Part shown: positions 6,959 to 14,721 of the stretch, piece by piece
Position numbering within the stretch: the first letter of the stretch is position 1
Layout: each line of letters begins with the position of its first letter
IMG/VR virus record: IMGVR_UViG_3300028274_000021
Span: 1-38,440 of that record
Source of the DNA: a virus
Strand: one strand, 5' to 3'
DNA length: 38,440 nt
Position numbers and translations under genes: made by a program
The notes under the pieces: model-generated
Told to the model about the DNA's origin: nothing
Databases searched by the model: none
The model's input: the letters and a program-made list of their open reading frames with translations, nothing else

Positions 6959-7139
6959 TTTCTACGAATTCAGTTGCAAGAAGGTTGATAATGTTGGCAG
7001 AACTTGGTACACAGCCACCGCTCAATTAAAAAAAGATGGTTGCCGATCGCACGCTTGCGGTCCGACACCAGAAGATGCCATTCGGGATGCCTTTGGAGGC
7101 ATAGAGAAAGCTCAAAAAGTTTTTGACAGTTTCAAATGA
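6951..7139 (+). CDS. Hypothetical protein, 62 aa
   Basis: Short alpha/beta-like protein (MIDFYEFSCKKVDNVGRTWY, then TPEDAIRDAFGGIEKAQKVF). The TPEDAI..A pattern, a strand pair followed by a helix starting at a Thr-Pro, is common in small phage proteins of the dsRNA-binding or HicB-like shape, but I cannot assign it. Overlapping starts on both sides indicate translational coupling. Confidence 0.5.
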   Translation: MIDFYEFSCKKVDNVGRTWYTATAQLKKDGCRSHACGPTPEDAIRDAFGGIEKAQKVFDSFK

Positions 7140-7309
7140 TATTCAATCCAACAATCATGAACGACCCATTTCTGAACCCTCAAAAAACGGAGGTGCATCT
7201 CACAGATGGTCTGGCCCGAATCTTTGGGCTCATGGAGAACCAGGAAATGTACAAGCGTTTGAATCGAAACGAAAAAGAAGCCTTTAATAAAAAAACTCAA
7301 AATGGATAG
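7136..7309 (+). CDS. Hypothetical protein, 57 aa
   Basis: The ORF begins MIFNPTIMNDPFLNPQKTEV and continues as a helical segment (DGLARIFGLMENQEMYKRLN). It starts by ATGA overlap and ends in TAG eight bases inside the next gene, whose ATG is at 7302. Here TAG must act as a stop, because reading through would run about 30 codons over the next gene. Function unknown. Confidence 0.5.
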   Translation: MIFNPTIMNDPFLNPQKTEVHLTDGLARIFGLMENQEMYKRLNRNEKEAFNKKTQNG

Positions 7310-7553
7310 AAAGACTCTCGCAGAATCGGCAATGGAAAAGTTGAAAGAACCATTTATGGAGATTCCAATGGAAGAGAAGCTGGATCTCGTGTGGAGACAT
7401 CTCTCTGGTGAGCTTTTACAGAAGCAGGTGCTCGGAGCACTTCAAGAATACTATCCAACTTTTACGTCTACAAATCATGTGTACTGTTTCGCCGTTCAGG
7501 TATTCAGGTACTCGATTAAGACCGGACTTGTAATCAGAAAAAAAGATGAATGA
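7302..7553 (+). CDS. Hypothetical protein, 83 aa
   Basis: A helical protein (LAESAMEKLKEPFMEIPMEE, then WRHLSGELLQKQVLGALQEY) with a C-terminal strand region (HVYCFAVQVFRYSIKTGLVI). Not recognised. It overlaps the next gene (SWIM zinc protein) by eight bases. Confidence 0.55.
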   Translation: MDRKTLAESAMEKLKEPFMEIPMEEKLDLVWRHLSGELLQKQVLGALQEYYPTFTSTNHVYCFAVQVFRYSIKTGLVIRKKDE

Positions 7554-7725
7554 AGAACCAATAATCAAGCGTGCGTTCGTATCCAAAACCTCGGACAAAA
7601 TCTATTATGCCAAGGTGTTTGAAACTCACGATCACTGTACTTGCCCTGGTTTCAAGTTTCGAGAGAACTGCAAGCACGTGAAAGAGCTAAAAGAAAAGCT
7701 CGCAGAAAGAAACCACCCTTTTTAA
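7546..7725 (+). CDS. SWIM-type zinc-finger miniprotein, 59 aa
   Basis: The short protein contains C31-x-C33-x8-C42-x-H44 (CTCPGFKFRENCKHV), the exact CxCx(n)CxH signature of the SWIM zinc finger, preceded by two strands (IKRAFVSKTSDKIYYAKVF). SWIM fingers bind DNA or proteins and in bacteria are found with SNF2 helicases and transposases. Here it stands alone, just upstream of the recombination genes. Stand-alone SWIM proteins are known in archaeal and eukaryotic recombination complexes, so a partner role in recombination is possible but unproven. Confidence 0.7.
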   Translation: MNEEPIIKRAFVSKTSDKIYYAKVFETHDHCTCPGFKFRENCKHVKELKEKLAERNHPF

Positions 7726-7737
7726 TCCCCTTATATC

Positions 7738-8658
7738 ATGGACGGAAACGCCATCACTACCGAGCTGAAGAAGTACCAGCCGACCGATGCAACAATCGCA
7801 TCGTGGGAAAAGTACTTGACCCTTACGATCGAAGACCTCGAAGACAAAGAGGCATTTCAAAAAGTGCACGAGGCACGGATGATTGTCCGGGAAGGACGAA
7901 TTCAAGTTGAAAAAATAAGAAAGGATCTGAAGGCAGATGCTCTTGAATATGGTCGCCGGGTTGACGGAGAGGCGAAGCGCCTTTTTAAGATGATCGAACC
8001 AATCGAGGAACATCTCAAAGCAGAGGAACAGAAAATCGAAGACGAAAAAGAACGGATCCGTGTAATGCACGAACAGGCAGAAAAGAAGCGCCTTGAGGAT
8101 CGTGTAAATATTCTTTTAAAGAGTGGGATGGCCTATAATCCATTGTCTCCACCAGAAAATACGGAGTACCTTTTTTTGGATTTCAAAATCAGCCTTGATG
8201 AAATAAAAAACATTTCAGATGAAGGCTTTGCAAAGTTCGCAGAGGATGTTTCCAAAGCAAAAAAGATTGAGGACGCACGGATCGCAGAAGAAGAGAAAAA
8301 GAAAAAAGAGGAGGCGGAGGCGCTCGAAGCAAAAGCCGCAGAGCTGAAGGCTCGGGAAGAAGCACTTGAAAAGAAGGAGGCCGATGCAAAAAAGGCAGAA
8401 GAAATAAAGGAGGCAACTGACAAAGCCACAAAGGAAACAGAGGAGCGCTTGAAAAAGGAAGCAGAGAGAAAGGCCCTTGCTGAAGCTGAGGCAAAGCGGA
8501 TCGCAGACGAGAAGGCAAATAAAAACAAAAAGTATCTTGCGTTTTTAGAAAAGAACGGAGCCTCGAAGGAAGAAATTGAAGCAGGAGATTTTTTAATTGA
8601 TAGGGATGGGACGCAGTTCCGGCTCTACAAGTTGGTTGATATTATTGATATAAAATAA
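7738..8658 (+). CDS. Coiled-coil protein associated with recombination genes
   Basis: The 306-residue product has a globular N-terminus (ITTELKKYQPTDATIASWEK) and long helices (about 60-125). A very charged Ala/Glu/Lys coiled coil (about 165-270) and a short C-terminal domain (FLEKNGASKEEIEAGDFLID...FRLYKLVDII) complete it. Proteins of this shape are often encoded beside phage single-strand annealing proteins. The length and repeat of KAEE/AEAK explain the many shadow frames. No enzymatic motif is visible; it may be a structural partner of the recombinase. Confidence 0.65.
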   Translation: MDGNAITTELKKYQPTDATIASWEKYLTLTIEDLEDKEAFQKVHEARMIVREGRIQVEKIRKDLKADALEYGRRVDGEAKRLFKMIEPIEEHLKAEEQKIEDEKERIRVMHEQAEKKRLEDRVNILLKSGMAYNPLSPPENTEYLFLDFKISLDEIKNISDEGFAKFAEDVSKAKKIEDARIAEEEKKKKEEAEALEAKAAELKAREEALEKKEADAKKAEEIKEATDKATKETEERLKKEAERKALAEAEAKRIADEKANKNKKYLAFLEKNGASKEEIEAGDFLIDRDGTQFRLYKLVDIIDIK

Positions 8659-8660
8659 AC

Positions 8661-8689
8661 TTGCATTTGCATTAAATATCATTTAACAT
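8661..8689 (+). promoter_or_regulatory. Operator-promoter 4
   Basis: TTGCAT (8661-8666), 17 bp, TAACAT (8684-8689). The repeat is ATTAAA-TATCA-TTTAAC (8671-8687), one mismatch from perfect symmetry. It precedes the annealing protein gene by 23 bases. Confidence 0.7.
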
Positions 8690-8712
8690 TGAATCCTACC
8701 TAATCCCCCCCC

Positions 8713-9258
8713 ATGATGTCAGAACAAGACAATAAACTACCGGTCCTCGCAGACCTCTACGCTGAAAAGGAAATAGTAGAAAAGGAAAATAATCTCAACA
8801 TTCTTTTGAATGCAGAACCGAAGGAGGGCTGGACCCGGGACCATCCTATGGCGAAAGGGGTCAAGTTTATTCCGATCGGGATTGTTGAGTATCTCTTAAC
8901 TTCTATTTTCAAGAAGTGGCGAGTGGAGATTCGCAAGACGGAACTCATTGCGAACTCGGTCGTTGTTACTATCCGGCTCCATTTCAAAGACCCCATTTCT
9001 GGGGATTGGGAATGGCAGGACGGGATTGGCGCAAGCCCCATCCAAACAGACAAGGGGGCGGCTGCTACGGATTTCACAAAAGTGAAGAATGACGCAGTGA
9101 TGAAGTGTGCTCCGGCGGCAGAATCTTTTGCAATAAAGGACGCAGCAGAGAAGCTCGGGAGAATCTTTGGGAAAGACTTGAATCGAAAAGATGTAATGAC
9201 CTACGAGTCTCTAAAAAAGAAAGCGGTCGATGTTTCTAAAATCAAAAAATCAGAATGA
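8713..9258 (+). CDS. Rad52/Sak/ERF-like single-strand annealing protein
   Basis: The 181-residue protein shows beta strands (FIPIGIVEYLLTSIF, IANSVVVTIRLHFKDP) followed by WEWQDGIGASPIQ and the helix region TDFTKVKNDAVMKCAPAAES. The D-x-MK(R)-x-A pattern and LGRIFGKDLNRK end are typical of Rad52/Sak-like phage recombinases. Such proteins anneal complementary single strands after resection and act with an exonuclease; here the PD-(D/E)XK nuclease two genes downstream fits that partner. First gene behind operator-promoter 4. The family call is by pattern. Confidence 0.65.
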   Translation: MMSEQDNKLPVLADLYAEKEIVEKENNLNILLNAEPKEGWTRDHPMAKGVKFIPIGIVEYLLTSIFKKWRVEIRKTELIANSVVVTIRLHFKDPISGDWEWQDGIGASPIQTDKGAAATDFTKVKNDAVMKCAPAAESFAIKDAAEKLGRIFGKDLNRKDVMTYESLKKKAVDVSKIKKSE

Positions 9259-9458
9259 AAAAAGATTTTATATGTTATTCGGATAATACTAGCGGAATGG
9301 GGAGGAGTAGATCTGGAAGGATCCGAATTGAGCGATTCCCTTTTGTAGGTAAAAAAATTATCGTTGGATTTATTCCATTGGGGCAACATCAACCGAAACA
9401 TTATTCTCTTTTATCTAAAAACGAAGTACTAAAAATTGTCAATTTCTTAAACCAATAA
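9255..9458 (+). CDS. Small basic hypothetical protein, 67 aa
   Basis: Beta-rich and basic (ICYSDNTSGMGRSRSGRIRI, FVGKKIIVGFIPLGQ, LSKNEVLKIVNFLNQ). It is coupled by ATGA to the annealing protein gene and lies one base before the exonuclease gene, so it could be a small accessory factor of recombination. Not recognised. Confidence 0.55.
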   Translation: MKKDFICYSDNTSGMGRSRSGRIRIERFPFVGKKIIVGFIPLGQHQPKHYSLLSKNEVLKIVNFLNQ

Positions 9459-9459
9459 A

Positions 9460-10311
9460 ATGAAAAAACCAAACTTACCGGCAGCGGGCATCGATCCATA
9501 CATCGAAGCAAACAGGGGCTTTCTAACGGCCTCAAAACTCAAGCTCTTTATGAAGGATCCCTATATGTATTGGGTCAAGTACGAACTTGAACTGGATGTG
9601 GGGGACAAGGTTGAGACTTATTTCCAACTCGGGACGGCATTTGATGATTTCGTGTCCTACGGAGAGCTTGAATTTTGGAGGCGGTACGAGATACTCGAAC
9701 CAAGAAAAAAACGCACTGAGGGGGCACAGAAGCTCCAGTTTACCAATTCAGACGGAGCAGTATTGCTCAATATGATGAAGGAGGCTCGAAGGCAGACACT
9801 TTTTGATCTCTCGGGAGAGTACAATCCACAGGTTGAGATCAAGTGCGAGTACGAAGGAATTAAATTGAAGGGCACGTTGGATCGTGAAAACGAGAAGATG
9901 ATCCGGGACACTAAGACAATGTCGCCCCCGGGGAAGATGGCATTTTCGAAGATGTGCTGTTTGAGTTGTGTTGATTTTGATTACTTATTCTCTATGGGGT
10001 TCTATCGTGTACTCAGGTACATCCACTCGGGGCAAAGAAAAAAATGCATCTGCGACTTTTTTGGCAAAGGGGATCCGGTTAAATATCTGGCCGTTGAAAT
10101 CCCAGAAGAAGTTTTGAACGAGCAGGAGGCTCGGATAATGGAAGCACTGGCATTTTTCAAACAGTGCAAAGACAAAGATGAATGGCCACAGAGAAAAAAC
10201 ACTTTCACTGACGACCATCTCAAAGCTCCATATTACCCAGTAAATCCATCGGCGATTCAAACGGAGTTCTACCAGTTTCAGCCGGATAATTTTTACCACT
10301 CTCAAGAATGA
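9460..10311 (+). CDS. PD-(D/E)XK exonuclease (RecB/RecE/Cas4-like)
   Basis: The 283-residue product has an N-terminal [19 protein letters not shown], typical of RecB-family nucleases. The core includes a Gly/Asp block [14 protein letters not shown], an acidic pair [11 protein letters not shown], and IRDTKTM providing the D...(D/E)xK catalytic set. Four cysteines are present (CC at about 167-168, C171, plus CIC near 193). It is flanked by an annealing protein and RecA, as expected for a two-component phage recombination system that resects DNA ends. ATGA coupling with recA. Confidence 0.75.
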   Translation: MKKPNLPAAGIDPYIEANRGFLTASKLKLFMKDPYMYWVKYELELDVGDKVETYFQLGTAFDDFVSYGELEFWRRYEILEPRKKRTEGAQKLQFTNSDGAVLLNMMKEARRQTLFDLSGEYNPQVEIKCEYEGIKLKGTLDRENEKMIRDTKTMSPPGKMAFSKMCCLSCVDFDYLFSMGFYRVLRYIHSGQRKKCICDFFGKGDPVKYLAVEIPEEVLNEQEARIMEALAFFKQCKDKDEWPQRKNTFTDDHLKAPYYPVNPSAIQTEFYQFQPDNFYHSQE

Positions 10312-11309
10312 AAAAAGACAAAAAAGCGGCACTAGCAGCAGCGATGGCAAACATCGAGAAGGACTACGGGAAAGGATCTGTTATGATGCTCGGGAAAAAC
10401 AAGCACATGACTGTAGAAACTGTGAGCTCTGGGTCCATATCGGTTGATCTCGCCCTTGGCGGTGGGTATCCGAAGGGCCGGATCATTGAGATTTTCGGGA
10501 ACGAGAGCTCTGGCAAGACGACGCTTTGTCTGCACGCTGTGGCCGAGTTTCAGAAGGCGGGCGGTCAGGTTGCTTTTGTTGATGCAGAGCACGCACTTGA
10601 TCCTGTCTACGCACGAAACCTCGGGGTAAATACTGACGACCTCGTGATCTCACAGCCAGACTGTGGAGAACAGGCACTCGAAATTGTCGAGGCCCTGGTT
10701 CGGTCCGGGAGCGTTGATCTTATTGTTGTTGATTCAGTTGCCGCACTCACACCTCGATCTGAAATTGAGGGCCTAATGGGAACGGCCCAGATGGGAATGC
10801 ACGCCCGGCTCATGAGTCAGGCCTTGCGAAAACTCACGGCCATTTCTTCAAAGATGGGAACGACAATAATTTTCGTCAATCAAATTCGGATGAAGATTGG
10901 AGTTGTTTATGGAAGCCCTGAAGTAACAACCGGGGGGAACGCTTTGAAGTTCTATTCTTCGATCCGAATGGAAATAAGGAAAGGGAAAAAAATTGAAACT
11001 GGAACGAAGGAGGACAAGGAGTCGCACGGCTGTGAGGCATTAATAAAGATCGTAAAGAACAAAGTTGCTGCACCGTTCAAGTTCACATCGGTCGACATCA
11101 TGTTCAATAAGGGGATCTCTAAAATGGGCGATCTGATCACGACTGCCGTGAAGATGGACATCGTGAAGCAGTCGGGGGCCTTTTTCAAGTTCGGGGATCT
11201 CACGCTCGGGCAAGGGAAATTGAGCTCGATTGAGTTCCTGGAGGACCCAGAAAATAAAGAGTTCGTTAAAAAAATAGAACGGCTCGTAATTGAAAAATCA
11301 AAAAAATAA
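10308..11309 (+). CDS. recA: RecA recombinase, full-length bacterial type
   Basis: The product is 333 residues, close to bacterial RecA length. It carries Walker A GNESSGKT (64-71), the [11 protein letters not shown] block, Walker B-like [17 protein letters not shown], and the MAW-like [20 protein letters not shown] region. It forms filaments on single-stranded DNA and catalyses strand exchange. Phages more often carry UvsX-like or Sak/Erf recombinases; a full RecA next to an annealing protein and exonuclease is unusual. It is coupled to the nuclease by ATGA. All key residues appear intact. Confidence 0.95.
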   Translation: MKKDKKAALAAAMANIEKDYGKGSVMMLGKNKHMTVETVSSGSISVDLALGGGYPKGRIIEIFGNESSGKTTLCLHAVAEFQKAGGQVAFVDAEHALDPVYARNLGVNTDDLVISQPDCGEQALEIVEALVRSGSVDLIVVDSVAALTPRSEIEGLMGTAQMGMHARLMSQALRKLTAISSKMGTTIIFVNQIRMKIGVVYGSPEVTTGGNALKFYSSIRMEIRKGKKIETGTKEDKESHGCEALIKIVKNKVAAPFKFTSVDIMFNKGISKMGDLITTAVKMDIVKQSGAFFKFGDLTLGQGKLSSIEFLEDPENKEFVKKIERLVIEKSKK

Positions 11310-11341
11310 TTTTAAAACCCTTTGAGAGAGGGAATACAAAT

Positions 11342-11524
11342 ATGACAGATACTTGTGCTGATTGCGGTTGTAATGTGTACGGAGGGCATTGTACGAATTG
11401 CCACGAAGAAGTATTTATTGCTCAACAGTATTGCGAACTTGACGAGCCAGTCCCTGAATCTATTGCAAAAAAAGCGAGTTCATTCTCTCCATCAATGACA
11501 GAAAAAGAATTTTCTAACTCCTAA
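11342..11524 (+). CDS. Small zinc-ribbon protein, 60 aa
   Basis: Two Cys pairs, CADCGC (residues 5-10) and CTNCHEE (18-24), make a treble-clef or zinc-ribbon-like knuckle, followed by the motif VFIAQQYCELDEPVPESIAK. This NCHEE..QQY pattern recurs in small phage proteins of unknown role. The start at 11342 has a weak purine-rich GAGAGAGGG about 12 bases upstream, one of few Shine-Dalgarno-like sites here. Confidence 0.65.
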   Translation: MTDTCADCGCNVYGGHCTNCHEEVFIAQQYCELDEPVPESIAKKASSFSPSMTEKEFSNS

Positions 11525-11537
11525 CCCCACAGGAAAA

Positions 11538-11714
11538 ATGAACTTTAACGAAAAGCTTTCGGAAATACACCAAAATGGAATAGACGCTCAAGAAGAAGCG
11601 AGAACCCAGCTAAAAGAATGTACACTTACCCCGGAACTATTTCTTGAACGACTTGAGGAAATACGAATAGAGGTAAGGAACAAGATCGCAGAATTGATAA
11701 AACAAAACAAATAG
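11538..11714 (+). CDS. Small helical hypothetical protein, 58 aa
   Basis: The ORF reads MNFNEKLSEIHQNGIDAQEE and continues as a charged helix (PELFLERLEEIRIEVRNK). An AGGA sits 5-8 bases before the ATG, a rare Shine-Dalgarno match in this genome. It ends in TAG directly before the hairpin at 11719. Function unknown. Confidence 0.55.
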   Translation: MNFNEKLSEIHQNGIDAQEEARTQLKECTLTPELFLERLEEIRIEVRNKIAELIKQNK

Positions 11715-11718
11715 ATCC

Positions 11719-11756
11719 TTTCGCTCTGCCCATTCTGGTGGGTGGGCAGTACGAAA
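11719..11756 (+). terminator. Hairpin, possible terminator without U-tract
   Basis: TTTCG (11719-11723) pairs with CGAAA (11752-11756), and CTGCCCA (11726-11732) with TGGGCAG (11743-11749), making one long stem with a small internal loop. No T run follows; instead operator-promoter 5 begins five bases later. It may end or attenuate the recA-operon transcript or protect its 3' end. Confidence 0.55.
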
Positions 11757-11760
11757 TGAT

Positions 11761-11789
11761 TTGACTTCTCATTAAATCTCCTTTAATAT
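11761..11789 (+). promoter_or_regulatory. Operator-promoter 5
   Basis: TTGACT (11761-11766), 17 bp, TAATAT (11784-11789), with ATTAAA-TCTCC-TTTAAT (11771-11787). The predicted leader before the ATG at 11805 is only about nine bases. Confidence 0.85.
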
Positions 11790-11804
11790 CGAGAAAAATC
11801 CACC

Positions 11805-12557
11805 ATGAAAAATAACATCACTTATTACCGCCACGAGGCAGACTCTCACAGGAACGGAAAGTTTAAGATGTTACGATTGAAGTTTGGCTGGGAAGGGGAG
11901 GGGAGGTTCTGGGCATTACACAATATCATTGCGGACTCGGACGAGTGTGTTTTGAATTTAGAGAAGAAGTTTGTGCGATCTGACGTTGCCACGGAGCTCG
12001 GGATGTCTTTTGAGGAGTTTGATGCGTTTATCAAGTATCTGGTCGAGGATTGCGAGTTATTGATTCTAACGTCTGCTGGTGTCACGACAAACGATGTTCA
12101 GGATGTTCTTTCGCAGGTAATGAAGAAACGAAAGAAAAATCAATCCGATTATCAGAAGCGAACGAGCGACCCGGCCCCAACGAAAAAGCCGCCGAAGGCC
12201 ACGAAGTCATCAAAAAAGAAAGCTGGAAAGAAAAACCAGACGTCTGAATTTGACACCATGCTCGAGGAGTTTCAAAAAATGCGGAAGTCTATAAAAAAAC
12301 CAATGACACCGTTGGCGGTCGATCGATTGTTGGCGAAGTTAGAAAAGCTTTCCTCGGACAAGGCTACGCAAATAAAAATAATGGATCAATCTATTTATCA
12401 CTGCTGGCAGGACGTGTATGCGCTAAAGGTTGACGAGACTAGTGTGGATTGGAAGAGTTTGACTCTTGATCAGGCTCGGGAAATGATGAGAGACCAGAAG
12501 ATGGCCGACAAACTTCTCGATAAAAACCCAGAACTTTACTTCAAAGCACAGCAATGA
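11805..12557 (+). CDS. Replication initiator / helicase-loader (Lin1244/Lin1753-like N-terminal domain)
   Basis: The first ~90 residues (YYRHEADSHRNGKFKMLRLK, GWEGEGRFWALHNIIADSDE, then a winged-helix-like VATELGMSFEEFDAFIKYL) match the Lin1244/Lin1753-type domain of phage replication proteins. A basic, Lys/Pro-rich linker (about 105-145) leads to a helical C-terminal part (PLAVDRLLAKLEKLS...SIYHCWQDVYALKV). It sits directly upstream of, and is coupled by ATGA to, the DnaB-type helicase, so it probably recognises the origin and loads the helicase. Confidence 0.7.
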   Translation: MKNNITYYRHEADSHRNGKFKMLRLKFGWEGEGRFWALHNIIADSDECVLNLEKKFVRSDVATELGMSFEEFDAFIKYLVEDCELLILTSAGVTTNDVQDVLSQVMKKRKKNQSDYQKRTSDPAPTKKPPKATKSSKKKAGKKNQTSEFDTMLEEFQKMRKSIKKPMTPLAVDRLLAKLEKLSSDKATQIKIMDQSIYHCWQDVYALKVDETSVDWKSLTLDQAREMMRDQKMADKLLDKNPELYFKAQQ

Positions 12558-13816
12558 GTTATGAAAATGCGGAAGCGGCGCTACTGGGTTCTTTCTTGTT
12601 AGAGCCCACGATCATTAAAAACTTCAAAAAAATAAAAGCGGAGGATTTTGCAGTTGAGGCTCATTCGCATATTTTCACGGCAATGATGGAGATGGACTCG
12701 AACGACGAGGCGATTGACCTCACGCTTCTTGCCACAAAACTTCAGGAGAAAAAGTTACTTGAAGATGTTGGCGGTCCTGAATATCTGGCAGAGTTGATGA
12801 ATGAAACCCCGCTCGCTACGCACGCTTTCCAGTATTCGCAGGCAGTGAAGCATCGGTCTTTATTGAGGGAGTTGAAAGTTGTCGGACAAAAAATGGGAGA
12901 AGTTGAGGGGAGCGCCCCGGAGATACTTGAACAATTGCGGGATCTTATGGGGGGAATAAAAGAAAAAATATCTTATTGGGATCCTGAAAAACAAGTTGTT
13001 GATGTGGATCCGATTGACCAGGAGAACACGATCCTAACGTGGGGAACGGATGAGCTGGACAAGACGATCTCTCCAATCGAACCGCATTACTTCATTGTTC
13101 TTACCGGGGAATCTGGATCCGGGAAGACGGCCTACACTTTCGATCTGGCTATAAAAAACTCACGCATTGGGAAGGTGCTTTTCATCTCTTTGGAAATGGG
13201 GAGCTCGGAAATCATCACACGGATTGCGATGAATCACGCCGGGATCTCAAAGGAGCAATGGCGGGACAAGCGGAAAATTTCAGAAGCCCAGAGGAATGTG
13301 TATAAAACAAAACGAGCGGAGCTCACATCTTTGGGGCAGTTGCATACGGTTGGATTGAACGATGCGAGTATCGAGGGAATTTGTCAGACAATTTTGAAGC
13401 ACAAGCCGGTCCTGGCGATCGTGGACAATATGGATCTGATCGACAAGGACAAACAGGGCCGGGAGCAGCTGGAGCACGAGGCGATGGTTTCAAAGAAGTT
13501 TATGAATTTCACAAACCGCTACAAGATTCCGGTCATGCTGGTCCATCATCTAAAAAAAGGGAAGGAAGGAAAGGAACGGATGCGTGGCTTGAATGCCGTA
13601 AAGGGGAGCTCGAAGATTGTGCACGATGCCGATTCTGTGATCATGTGCCACAGGACGCTTTCAAAAACCGAGAGCCTTTCTGCTGAAGAAAAGTGCAAGT
13701 TCACTGTCATCGAACTAAAGGCTCGGACCTTTGGGGTCGGCGGTGTCAAAACTGTTTATTTTAATAGGGGGACCTTTGACGATGAGTATCTCGGTCCGAA
13801 ACAACCAAGTTTTTAA
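12554..13816 (+). CDS. DnaB-type replicative helicase
   Basis: The 420-residue protein has a DnaB N-terminal domain (AEAALLGSFLLEPTIIK, LLATKLQEKKLLEDVGGPEY). A RecA-like ATPase follows with Walker A GESGSGKT (185-192), the LFISLEMGSSEI block and Walker B VLAIVDN (D291). A histidine/arginine switch region (MLVHHLKKGK, LNAVKGSSKIVHDADSVI) is also present. It unwinds DNA at the replication fork. Slightly shorter than host DnaB (~450-470). No phage DNA polymerase or primase is seen, so it likely recruits host enzymes. Confidence 0.9.
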   Translation: MSYENAEAALLGSFLLEPTIIKNFKKIKAEDFAVEAHSHIFTAMMEMDSNDEAIDLTLLATKLQEKKLLEDVGGPEYLAELMNETPLATHAFQYSQAVKHRSLLRELKVVGQKMGEVEGSAPEILEQLRDLMGGIKEKISYWDPEKQVVDVDPIDQENTILTWGTDELDKTISPIEPHYFIVLTGESGSGKTAYTFDLAIKNSRIGKVLFISLEMGSSEIITRIAMNHAGISKEQWRDKRKISEAQRNVYKTKRAELTSLGQLHTVGLNDASIEGICQTILKHKPVLAIVDNMDLIDKDKQGREQLEHEAMVSKKFMNFTNRYKIPVMLVHHLKKGKEGKERMRGLNAVKGSSKIVHDADSVIMCHRTLSKTESLSAEEKCKFTVIELKARTFGVGGVKTVYFNRGTFDDEYLGPKQPSF

Positions 13817-13827
13817 AACAAAAAAAT

Positions 13828-14004
13828 ATGGATAAAGAATGCCCAGATTGCGGCTAGCGGCTAGTTGTCAGAAAGAACCGAGACGATGGTTCTAAATTCT
13901 GGGGCTGCATCTCATATCCCGAGTGTGATTACACCGAGGAATATGAAGGAGACGATCCAGAGGGATGGGACGAGCGAGAAGCTGAAATAAACCCCTGGAG
14001 ATGA
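13828..14004 (+). pseudogene. Topoisomerase-type Cys4 zinc-ribbon protein with an in-frame TAG at codon 10
   Basis: From the ATG at 13828 the frame reads MDKECPDCG, a TAG (13855-13857), then RLVVRKNRDDGSKFWGCIS and YPECDYTEEYEGDD, ending at a TGA that overlaps the next ATG. C5, C8, C27 and C33 with the KFWGC and YPEC motifs make a perfect zf-C4_Topoisom ribbon in which TAG replaces one residue between CxxCG and RL. Either TAG is read through or decoded here, the gene is inactivated by a point mutation, or the base is a sequencing error. CGGCTAG is tandemly repeated at this place (13851-13857 and 13858-13864). Entered as pseudogene only because of the stop. Confidence 0.7.
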
Positions 14005-14225
14005 AACGAAATGGTCTTTCTCTTGACGGAAATACACGACGTCCTCGGGACATGGGGAGAAGTATGCCAAAAAAGAAAGAATGGAGGAGGATCTTTTTTG
14101 TGGCCGAGGACGATCTTGAGTTCACAAAAAGAAAGATGATGATGAAGGGCTGGACTTTTCATAGCGCCATTCGGAAGCATGGCTGGAAATATACGATGAA
14201 GTTCTGGCGGTGGATGCATGGGTAA
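14001..14225 (+). CDS. Small basic protein, 74 aa
   Basis: The ORF starts by ATGA overlap with the zinc ribbon; an internal ATG at 14064 (MPKKKEWRRIFFVAEDDLEF) is an alternative start. It is basic, with a terminal aromatic helix (AIRKHGWKYTMKFWRWMHG). Not recognised. The coupling suggests it is translated with the zinc-ribbon gene, which supports read-through of the TAG there. Confidence 0.5.
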   Translation: MKRNGLSLDGNTRRPRDMGRSMPKKKEWRRIFFVAEDDLEFTKRKMMMKGWTFHSAIRKHGWKYTMKFWRWMHG

Positions 14226-14227
14226 GA

Positions 14228-14254
14228 AAAAAGCCCGATCGCTCGAGCTCTTTT
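14228..14254 (+). terminator. Rho-independent terminator-like hairpin
   Basis: AAAAGCcCGA, loop TCGC, TCGaGCTCTTTT: an A-tract, a stem with one mismatch and a T-tract, right after the stop at 14223-14225 and before operator-promoter 6. Confidence 0.65.
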
Positions 14255-14313
14255 CCCCCCTTAAGACCAACGTTCATCCCCATGAACAAATACATAGTAT
14301 TCCAAAAAAACTT

Positions 14314-14342
14314 TTGACACAAGTTTAAATCTGATTTAATAT
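14314..14342 (+). promoter_or_regulatory. Operator-promoter 6, leaderless
   Basis: TTGACA (14314-14319), 17 bp, TAATAT (14337-14342). The repeat is TTTAAA-TCTGA-TTTAAT (14324-14340), with one change in the left arm. The ATG at 14350 lies seven bases after the -10, so the transcript should be leaderless. Confidence 0.8.
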
Positions 14343-14349
14343 CCTTGAG

Positions 14350-14721
14350 ATGAACAACATCCCCACAAAACTAAAAACAGAAATATCTGACGACCCATTT
14401 TACAGGGTTTGTATTCATGAGCGATTTCGTGGAGTTGTAGGGACTGGTCGACTCACGCTTGAGCACGCAATTATTTATGGTGGCAAGCAGGTGCAGGAAA
14501 AATGGGCGATCGTCCCTTGCCGGTCGAGTTTCAATAATGATGTTTCCGGGGAAGAGAAAGAGTTTAATCGATACGTGGCAATTTGTAGGGCCAGTAGCTT
14601 GGATCTTGCCCGATATCCGAAGAGGGACTGGAATCAGGAGATTGAAAGGTTGCGGTGGCGGTTCGATGTTACTCCAGAACAAATCAGGGACTGGAAAAAT
14701 TTTAAAATTGAAAAATGTTAA
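14350..14721 (+). CDS. HNH-like endonuclease family protein
   Basis: The 123-residue protein reads FYRVCIHERFRGVVGTGRLT, LEHAIIYGGKQVQEKWAIVP, and then a polar stretch. This recalls a phage HNH-type family with the order Cys - GRLT(F/W)EHA - YGG(K/R)Q - WAIVP. The EHA histidine fits the general-base position, but the usual second Cys pair and the H after the P-C segment are not seen, so it could be a degenerate or DNA-binding-only form. It follows operator-promoter 6 with essentially no leader. Confidence 0.5.
   Translation: MNNIPTKLKTEISDDPFYRVCIHERFRGVVGTGRLTLEHAIIYGGKQVQEKWAIVPCRSSFNNDVSGEEKEFNRYVAICRASSLDLARYPKRDWNQEIERLRWRFDVTPEQIRDWKNFKIEKC

Noticed and set aside
7641-7910. + strand basic ORF between SWIM and coiled-coil genes
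   Set aside because: It overlaps both real genes in another frame; the SWIM ORF and the coiled-coil gene explain the region better.
8133-8528. Minus-strand ORF of Ser/Ala/Phe repeats
   Set aside because: It is the antisense of the coiled-coil GAR/GAA/AAG codons.
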